From Brevibacillus reuszeri (GTDB lineage Bacteria > Bacillota > Bacilli > Brevibacillales > Brevibacillaceae): a stretch of 64,000 bases of DNA. Both the position numbers and the translations under genes were made by a program. The stretch is taken from positions 124,001-188,000 of the forward strand of contig NZ_BEXF01000011.1 of assembly GCF_002897295.1 (NCBI RefSeq), in the 5' to 3' direction. Below the pieces are notes generated by a model, which was not told the origin of the DNA, made no database searches, and saw nothing but the letters and a program-made list of their open reading frames with translations. Within the stretch, counting starts at the first letter, position 1. Each line of letters starts with the position of its first letter. Below are positions 58,404 through 64,000 of this stretch, one piece after another.

Positions 58404-59113
58404 TTGTCCGCCATTCTCGCTTCACCCGTTAAATAGTAGATTGCGATCTGGGTACGATGCTCCAGTCCGGTCTTGTTTAAAATTGCTGTGATGTAATTGG
58501 CAACGGTGCCTTCGGAAATGAACAGCTTTTTGGCGATTTCCTTGTTGGATAATCCTTGCGCAATGTGCTCCATGACATCAAGCTCGCGTTCTGTGAACAA
58601 GCTGCGGTCGATTTTGCTGCCAAGTGGAGCTGGAGATGATGGTTCAGCGGTTGGATTTGCTGAAGCACTTGAAGGCGTTTGTGCTTCTGGGCGCCCTGTA
58701 GCGAGATTTAATTTGATTTTATCCAGAACCACATCCTGCAAGACATGATGGTTGTTGTGAACGCTCTTGAGGGCGTCACGAATACGCTCTGGCTCATTAT
58801 TTTTCAGCAAATATCCGCGTGCCCCAGCCTTGACGGCTTCTAGGATAAACTCATCATCATCGAACGTCGTCAGAATCATCGGCTTGACCGTCGTCTGCTC
58901 GGTCAGGATACGTGCCGTCTCCACGCCGTTCATATTTGGCATCCGTACGTCCAGGAGCGCGATGTCTACTTCATTCTTTTGGCAAAAAGCAATCGCTTCT
59001 GCACCATCCGCAACCGTTCCCACTACTTCAAATTCTGCGAAGGTAGTCAGGATAATCTTCATCCCTTCCCGAATAAACGAATTGTCGTCAGCGATCAACA
59101 CTTTTATTTTCAC
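58400..59113 (-). CDS. NarL/FixJ response regulator (LnrK-like)
   Basis: A 237-residue regulator starting at GTG 59113, with AGGAGG 9-10 nt upstream. Receiver domain: IADDNSFIREGMKII and acceptor Asp in VDIALLDVRMPNMNG; LuxR-type HTH near the end: LTERELDVMEHIAQGLSNKEIAKKLFISEGTVANYI-type helix. A Pro/Ser/Ala-rich linker between them is unusually long. It is expected to activate the downstream ABC operon. Confidence 0.92.
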   Translation of the reverse strand: MKIKVLIADDNSFIREGMKIILTTFAEFEVVGTVADGAEAIAFCQKNEVDIALLDVRMPNMNGVETARILTEQTTVKPMILTTFDDDEFILEAVKAGARGYLLKNNEPERIRDALKSVHNNHHVLQDVVLDKIKLNLATGRPEAQTPSSASANPTAEPSSPAPLGSKIDRSLFTERELDVMEHIAQGLSNKEIAKKLFISEGTVANYITAILNKTGLEHRTQIAIYYLTGEARMADK

Positions 59114-59305
59114 TGTGGCCTGCCTCCTGTCGCCTGAGCATTCTGCCATGCGTTTGGCCGATGAACACATCCCCATTTTTTAGCAAACCAATTATAGCAG
59201 AAAAAGGGAAGGGAAATCCTCTGATTGCCATCAATAAAGCCACAAAATTCTCGGCCCAAAACTATGCGTTCCGCGACCTCTTGAAGGATTTGGTCTTCAC
59301 TTATA

Positions 59306-59357
59306 GACTGACGGTCAGTCATATGGTAATATTTAACTAACAACTGACCACTAGTCA
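59306..59357. promoter_or_regulatory. TetR operators upstream of the tetR-MFS unit
   Basis: GACTGACGGTCAGTC (59306-59320) is a perfect 7-1-7 palindrome, and TGACCACTAGTCA (59345-59357) repeats the TGAC/GTCA half-sites. A TAGACT-N17-TAATAT promoter overlaps the first. The second sits just before the tetR ribosome site. This indicates tight autoregulation. Confidence 0.75.
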
Positions 59358-59373
59358 ATGGATGGAGGTACCT

Positions 59374-59985
59374 ATGAAACGAATCGTAAAAGATCCGCAT
59401 ACAAGACGTGCGGAGATACTCGAAGCTGCCGGAGAGCTTTTTCGCTCTCAAGGATACGTCCATACCTCTGTAGAATCGATTATCCAAAAGGTCGGCGTCG
59501 CCAAAGGAACCTTTTATTACTACTTCAAATCAAAGGAAGAGATACTGGACGCTTTTGTCCACTCGATAGTGGATCAGCTCTGCGAAGAATACCAAAAAAT
59601 CGCCAATGATCCTGCGCTCGGGGTGATGGATAAAGTACGGCACATGCTGCGTGGACAGAGCCGTATTGAAGCACAGGAAAGTGAATGGCTGAACAGCCTG
59701 CACCGCCCTGATAACAGAGAGCTGCATGAGCGTGTAAACATCGCCATCGTTTTAAAAATTGCTCCAGTACTCGCACAGGTCATTGAGCAGGGGAATCAAG
59801 AGTCCGTGTTTCAGGTGGAAAATGCGTTAGAGACAGTCCAGTTTCTTCTGGCAGGGTCCCAATTTCTTTTGGAATCTGGTCTTTTCCACTGGGATCGGGA
59901 TGATCAGCAAAAACGGATGCAAACGATGCAGGTCATTATTGAAAAGTCTCTGGGAGCAAAGCCTGGGTCATTTTCGTTTCTGTAA
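59374..59985 (+). CDS. TetR-family transcriptional regulator
   Basis: A 203-residue repressor starting MKRIVKDPHTRRAEIL at ATG 59374 with GGAGGT 5-7 nt upstream. HTH: YVHTSVESIIQKVGVAKGTFYYYF. The C-terminal domain is of the common drug-sensing type. It lies 42 bp before an MFS exporter and is flanked upstream by two palindromes, so it likely represses both genes. Confidence 0.92.
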   Translation: MKRIVKDPHTRRAEILEAAGELFRSQGYVHTSVESIIQKVGVAKGTFYYYFKSKEEILDAFVHSIVDQLCEEYQKIANDPALGVMDKVRHMLRGQSRIEAQESEWLNSLHRPDNRELHERVNIAIVLKIAPVLAQVIEQGNQESVFQVENALETVQFLLAGSQFLLESGLFHWDRDDQQKRMQTMQVIIEKSLGAKPGSFSFL

Positions 59986-60027
59986 ACCTTCGGGCTATTG
60001 CCATTCTCATTACAGATGGGAGAGAGT

Positions 60028-61329
60028 ATGATGAACGGTCATGATAAAGCCTTTCGCAGCTTTCTAATTATTTGGTCAGGGCAGCTGCTTTCGGCAATCG
60101 GCAGTGGACTGACAGCATTCGCCTTGGGAGTGTATGTCTTTCAAAAAACACAATCGACCACGAGCTTTTCCCTGGTTATCCTCTGCTCCTTTTTACCTTC
60201 GTTTTTGCTGCTGCCGTTTAGCGGCGTGCTTGCAGACCGATTTGATCGCAAAAAGATGATGATCATCGGAGATTCTGGTTCGATTGCGGGCCTGTTGTTT
60301 ATTTTGTTTTTCATGCTAACAGGGAGGATAGAATTGTGGCATATCTATATAGGTGTAGTGCTGAGTGCGATATCTGCGTCGATTCTCTCCCCTGCGTACA
60401 AGGCAGCCGTCTCCGATCTTGTTTCCGAAGAAAAGTATGCGCAGGCAAGCGGGCTCATTCAACTAGCTGGTTCTGCCCAATATTTGATCTCCCCGATCAT
60501 TGCCGGATTTCTTCTCAGCTTCTTTGATATCAAAACGGTTTTAGTCATCGACATCCTGTCCTTCCTGCTGGCTGCCGCCGCTGTTTTTATCATCATGAAG
60601 CAGATTCACACCCCAAAACGGATTGAACAGCAAAGCTTTTTTAGTGAAATGGCAGAAGCCTTTCGCTACCTTCTTTCCCAGCGTGGCGTTCTCTGGCTTG
60701 TTCTGTTAATGTCCGTCGTTTGCTTTTATATCGGACTGATGCAATCACTATTTGGCCCGATGATGCTGACATTGACTGATTCCAAGGTTCTCGGTATCGC
60801 TCTTTCTATCGCTGCATCCGGTATGCTCATAAGCAGTATTTTTATCGGGATTTTCGGGACGGGGAAAAACAAGGTTTTCATCCTCTCCCTGTTTCTGACA
60901 CTAGCTGGTCTCTTTTATGCCTTGATGGGTGTATTCACGACTGTCACCCTGATTGTCGTCTTTGGTTTCCTCTTTTTCCTCACGCTCCCGTTTGTGAACA
61001 CAAGCCTAGAGGTGCTAATTCGGACGAATATCGATAATGAACGGCAAGGCAGGGTATGGTCTCTCGTTTCGGCTATTTCCCAGATCGGTATGGTTCTGGC
61101 TTATGGTTCAGCAGGTTTTCTGGCTGATCATCTTTTTTCACCTCTGTTAGCCCCGGATCGTTTGTTGGGGCAGACAGTAGGAAGCATCATCGGGACTGGA
61201 CCGGGTAGGGGAATTGGGCTTTTATTCGTTGTTTCTGGTGTGATGGTGGCGATTTTGGCGATTGTCATTGGACGGGTTCGAAGGATAAAAGAGCTGGAAG
61301 GTAAAATGGCAAAGGAGAGCAACGTCTAG
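60028..61329 (+). CDS. MFS transporter of the DHA3 type (MefA-like efflux)
   Basis: A 433-residue, twelve-helix transporter. Start ATG 60028 (or 60031) follows GGGAGAG. It has FLIIWSGQLLSAIGSGLTAF at the N-terminus, FSGVLADRFDRKKMMIIGD as motif A and VLIRTNIDNERQGRVWS in the second half, features of the MFS_3/DHA3 family that includes macrolide exporter MefA and enterobactin exporter EntS. Regulated by the upstream TetR. Substrate unknown. Confidence 0.9.
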   Translation: MMNGHDKAFRSFLIIWSGQLLSAIGSGLTAFALGVYVFQKTQSTTSFSLVILCSFLPSFLLLPFSGVLADRFDRKKMMIIGDSGSIAGLLFILFFMLTGRIELWHIYIGVVLSAISASILSPAYKAAVSDLVSEEKYAQASGLIQLAGSAQYLISPIIAGFLLSFFDIKTVLVIDILSFLLAAAAVFIIMKQIHTPKRIEQQSFFSEMAEAFRYLLSQRGVLWLVLLMSVVCFYIGLMQSLFGPMMLTLTDSKVLGIALSIAASGMLISSIFIGIFGTGKNKVFILSLFLTLAGLFYALMGVFTTVTLIVVFGFLFFLTLPFVNTSLEVLIRTNIDNERQGRVWSLVSAISQIGMVLAYGSAGFLADHLFSPLLAPDRLLGQTVGSIIGTGPGRGIGLLFVVSGVMVAILAIVIGRVRRIKELEGKMAKESNV

Positions 61330-61358
61330 TCAGTCCAAAAGCATTCAGGATAGCATTC

Positions 61359-61457
61359 ATGAAAAAGTACTCAGCCACTTCAGACACAACGAGAGCCTAC
61401 TCTGCCCGCATCATCTGCTTCGTTCAAAATACAAGTATAGCGAGGGAATACGCTTGA
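61359..61457 (+). CDS. Possible 32-codon ORF overlapping the lipoprotein start
   Basis: ATG 61359 begins MKKYSATSDTTRAYSARI and runs to a TGA at 61455 that overlaps the TTG start of the lipoprotein. AGGAT lies upstream. No known family. It may be a coupling ORF or chance; support is weak. Confidence 0.25.
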   Translation: MKKYSATSDTTRAYSARIICFVQNTSIAREYA

Positions 61458-61909
61458 AAAAAACGACTTTGCTCCTCTCTCTTCTTTTCGTCTTTTCATC
61501 GCTCATAAGCGGTTGTAATACCTCTTCTTCTTCGGAAACGCCACTCCAAAAGCAAGTACAGGTGGATAAAAATTATTTACTTGCACTTCGTACAGCCAAC
61601 AACTTCTTGATTGCGTGGTTGAACAGAGATGCTGCGAAAGGTAGTGAATTGCTTACTGATAACGCTAAAAAATCAGTTAGCCCAGAAGATTTAACCATGT
61701 TTTTTTCAGGGTTATCAAATCCTCACCATCAAGGCTTCGAGATCATTGGACATGAAAATGCAGGTGAAAATACGGTGACGTTTCATGTTTGGTTATACGA
61801 GTATTATTCTGGCGAAACACCGGAACCAGAGAAACGTCCTGAGCCTTATACCATTGAAGTTAGTAAAGTAGATGAGAATACATGGCTGGTTAATAATCTG
61901 CCCAAATAG
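61454..61909 (+). CDS. Small lipoprotein with an NTF2-like domain
   Basis: A 151-residue protein starting at TTG 61454 (GCGAGGG 7-8 nt upstream). The lipobox LISGCNTSSSS marks membrane anchoring outside the cell. The mature part (ALRTANNFLIAWLNRDAAKG, then beta strands ending ENTWLVNNLP) looks like an NTF2/DUF4878-type cone fold, often ligand-binding or structural. Function unknown. Confidence 0.75.
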   Translation: MKKTTLLLSLLFVFSSLISGCNTSSSSETPLQKQVQVDKNYLLALRTANNFLIAWLNRDAAKGSELLTDNAKKSVSPEDLTMFFSGLSNPHHQGFEIIGHENAGENTVTFHVWLYEYYSGETPEPEKRPEPYTIEVSKVDENTWLVNNLPK

Positions 61910-62084
61910 AGGTATACAAAAAAAGAGGGGATTCTCATATGGTAACAATCTCATCCAGGAGTTTCTTCACCTGCTTCCCTGCATCCTTTTGATCAGGTAA
62001 ATAAGCAAGCGATCATAGTAAAATAGAGTAGCCTCCAAATGTTGGGTATAGGCAAGTACTTAGGGAGATTTGAGGAATTTAACG
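61910..62084. other. Intergenic region, no gene recognised
   Basis: About 175 bp. It starts with a purine-rich AAAAAAAGAGGGG tract; I found no clear terminator hairpin and no supported small ORF. AT-rich hexamers near 62018-62028 may be the next gene's -10. Confidence 0.4.
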
Positions 62085-63386
62085 ATGAAGAAAATCTACC
62101 GAGCGGGTATGTGGCTTTTGTTGACGATACTGCTTTGCACAGCTAACTTCTCAACGGCACGATCCGCATCGCAGGTCCATGTAGCCGTGGATGGGCAATA
62201 TGTGTCCTTTCCTGATGGTGCACCATATGTAGATATAAAGTCCAAGCGCACGATGGTTTCAGTAAGATTTGTAGCAGAAAGGCTAGGTCTTCATGTGCAG
62301 TGGAACGGGAAAACAAATCAGGTGACGCTGAAGAAAAAAGACGAAACCATCCAATTAACCATTGGGCAAAACCGCGCGCAGGTGAATGGGAAAAATGTAA
62401 CCTTTGATTCTCCAGCTGTGATCAAAAACAACCGTACAATGGTTCCGCTTCGTTTCATCAGTGAAGCCTTTGACGCGCAAATCGATTGGATTGCCGAACG
62501 TAATCTGGCTGTCGTGACTACTCCAGGGCATGCGAAAGTAGTGCCTCCAGCAATGCCACCGTCCACCATTGATCGTACTTCGCAGATTGAACGAGGTACA
62601 TGGATTTGGAATTCCACCATCATCAAAACGGACCAAGAAAGCATCCTCAAGTTTGCTAGTGATAACCAATTGACTACGATATACCTGCAGATTAATAAAG
62701 ACATCCCGGCAGCGGTATATCAAAATTTTGTTCGTGGAGCAAGGGAAAAACAAATCAAGGTGGAAGCACTAGAAGGCCGTCCCAATTGGGCATTTACCTA
62801 TAATCAGAACCAAATCAAGGAGTTTATTTCATGGGTAACGTCATACAATGCAGCGGTTAGAGCAGAAGAACGGTTTGCAGGACTGCACTTCGATATTGAG
62901 CCTTATATTTTAGCTGAATGGAAAACAAATAATCAGCTGGTTATTGAAAATTGGATGGACAATATGCGGTTTATTGAAAGGGAAGCCAAAGGTAGTGGTT
63001 TAAAAATTACGTTGGATATTCCTTTTTGGCTTCATCTCGTCAAGGTCCCCAGCTCCAACTATAGCTTCAGTGCATGGCTATTAGAGAAGGTCGATTCTGT
63101 TGTCATCATGGATTATCGAAATGTTGCTTTAGGCAATGATGGAATTGTTGCCAACGCAAAGACAATCTTAAAGGAAGCAAGCACGCTTAAAAAGAACGTA
63201 ATCGTTGCGGTGGAAACTGCCCCTAGTTCAGAAGGTGCCTTCACGACGTTTTATTCGTTAAGTACAGGGGCTATGAAAACCGAATTAATAAAAGCAGAGG
63301 AACAGCTGTCTCCGTATCCAAGCTACGCAGGATACGCGATCCATAATTATGAGAGCTGGACGGCTTTAGATGCAAAATCGAAGTGA
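62085..63386 (+). CDS. Exported protein with copper-amine-oxidase-N repeats and a GH-like C-terminal domain
   Basis: A 433-residue protein starting at ATG 62085 (TTG 62070 would place the site too close). The signal peptide ends near ARSASQ. Two copper amine oxidase N-terminal-like repeats (about 25-150) contain TMVSVRFVAERLGLHVQW and TMVPLRFISEAFDAQIDW; in Paenibacillaceae such repeats are wall-associated modules. The C-terminal domain (about 165-433) contains GLHFDIEPYILAEW and ITLDIPFWLH, and may be a TIM-barrel glycoside hydrolase-like fold with DxE as a possible catalytic pair. No family assigned. Confidence 0.75.
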   Translation: MKKIYRAGMWLLLTILLCTANFSTARSASQVHVAVDGQYVSFPDGAPYVDIKSKRTMVSVRFVAERLGLHVQWNGKTNQVTLKKKDETIQLTIGQNRAQVNGKNVTFDSPAVIKNNRTMVPLRFISEAFDAQIDWIAERNLAVVTTPGHAKVVPPAMPPSTIDRTSQIERGTWIWNSTIIKTDQESILKFASDNQLTTIYLQINKDIPAAVYQNFVRGAREKQIKVEALEGRPNWAFTYNQNQIKEFISWVTSYNAAVRAEERFAGLHFDIEPYILAEWKTNNQLVIENWMDNMRFIEREAKGSGLKITLDIPFWLHLVKVPSSNYSFSAWLLEKVDSVVIMDYRNVALGNDGIVANAKTILKEASTLKKNVIVAVETAPSSEGAFTTFYSLSTGAMKTELIKAEEQLSPYPSYAGYAIHNYESWTALDAKSK

Positions 63387-63389
63387 CCG

Positions 63390-64000
63390 TTACTCGTCAC
63401 TTGTAAACGTTAATTTAGCTGTTGTACCTTTTCCCACCTCTGATGAAAAGCTCAGCTCTGCTTCATGACTAACAGCAATCTGCTGACATAGCGTCAAGCC
63501 CAATCCCGCTCCGCCACCCGCGCGACTGCGGGATGGGTCAACACGATAAAAAGCCTCCGTTATATGAACGAGATGATCCTCTGCCATACCTCTACCGTTA
63601 TCCTGGACGAAGATCACCTTATGTTTGTCCTCCAGATCAGCTACCAGCCTGATCACACCGCCTTGCCCACATGCCTTCATCGCGTTGTCGAGCAAATTAA
63701 CGAGCAGGATATGCATCAGATCGGCATCACAAAATAACGTATCAAAGCGATACTCATAGGTAATCTGAATGTTTTCTTCTGCTGCCTTCATGAACAGGGC
63801 TTGCTCGACCCCACGTACTAACTCACTCATGTGAACCTCGTTACGCCCAATGTTATTTCCACGAAGAGTTGCCATATCCATCAAACGATACGCGATATTT
63901 TGTAATCTACGGCTTTCCGACATGATGTAATTCGTTGCAAACAGCTTGTCTTCTTCGGTACGTACAACCTTTTGAATATACTCGGCATACCCATAAATGG
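63390..64000 (-). CDS. Sensor histidine kinase, C-terminal part (5' end beyond window)
   Basis: The frame is open from the right edge (IYGYAEYIQKVVRTEEDK, the helix following the HisKA phospho-His) to the stop at 63390. HATPase motifs: LLVNLLDNAMKACG (N box), VQDNGRGMAEDHL (G1), AFYRVDPSRSRAGGGAGLGL (F/G2). It is thus a PhoR/WalK-type kinase of which the sensor and phospho-acceptor His lie outside. It is convergent with the copper-amine-oxidase-repeat gene, with 3 bp between the stop codons. Confidence 0.9.
   Translation of the reverse strand, partial: IYGYAEYIQKVVRTEEDKLFATNYIMSESRRLQNIAYRLMDMATLRGNNIGRNEVHMSELVRGVEQALFMKAAEENIQITYEYRFDTLFCDADLMHILLVNLLDNAMKACGQGGVIRLVADLEDKHKVIFVQDNGRGMAEDHLVHITEAFYRVDPSRSRAGGGAGLGLTLCQQIAVSHEAELSFSSEVGKGTTAKLTFTSDE

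Overview
The window looks like chromosome of a low-to-mid GC Gram-positive spore-former of the Brevibacillus/Paenibacillaceae type. This is inferred from Bacillus-style proteins (TcyP, ExoA, YozB/DUF420, PaiB, PatB, Lnr-like ABC/TCS), strong AGGAGG ribosome binding sites, frequent TTG and GTG starts, and lipobox and NodB secretory proteins. I saw no rRNA, tRNA, CRISPR array, phage module or intact insertion sequence. It reads as an accessory-rich stretch of small transcription units, most on the minus strand.

Layout. 1-3.5 kb: MocR/PdxR-type regulator (cut by the left edge) divergent from a PaiB-like FMN protein, a LysE exporter and a B3/B4-domain protein. 3.5-3.75 kb: gene-free element closed by a 16-bp inverted repeat. 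3.8-9.1 kb: Fur-box-preceded siderophore-binding lipoprotein, two tandem paralogous polysaccharide deacetylases with a dead N-terminal NodB domain, and a serine hydrolase. 9.2-16.6 kb: TetR/MFS pair, GNAT, MBL hydrolase, secreted YtcJ-like amidohydrolase, and an autoregulated MarR/DHA2 efflux operon. 16.7-22.3 kb: five-gene operon (PatB C-S lyase, M20 amidohydrolase, DUF3311, Na+ symporter, double-AhpD protein) opposite a MarR regulator. 22.3-29.5 kb: WYL regulator operon, MIP18-type Fe-S factor, DinB-like protein, SDR and an ABC-F protein behind a complex leader. 29.5-39.3 kb: double-kinase hybrid sensor, phosphoesterase, SUKH protein, ECF sigma/anti-sigma pair, GNAT, TetR, and a broken surface-protein gene abutting a group II intron domain V/VI remnant. 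39.6-46.7 kb: exoA, macrolide phosphotransferase behind a MGIASMRLR leader, DUF420 protein, amino acid permease, and tcyP-patB. 46.8-50.3 kb: sulfide/persulfide detoxification operon (TauE, SQR, CstB). 50.6-64 kb: second double-kinase sensor, Lnr-like two-component/ABC-2 cluster, TetR/MFS pair, lipoprotein, copper-amine-oxidase-repeat protein and a partial histidine kinase.

Themes. (1) Drug response: the macrolide kinase and the ABC-F gene both carry small leader ORFs plus intrinsic terminators, suggesting ribosome-sensing attenuation; several TetR/MarR-efflux pairs have operators visible in their promoters. (2) Sulfur: two PatB lyases with separate transporters, a deacylase, and a CstB/SQR/TauE module form a coherent organosulfur-to-sulfide economy. 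(3) Envelope sensing: two unusual 7TM double-kinase hybrids, an Lnr-like TCS/ABC set and an ECF/anti-sigma pair.
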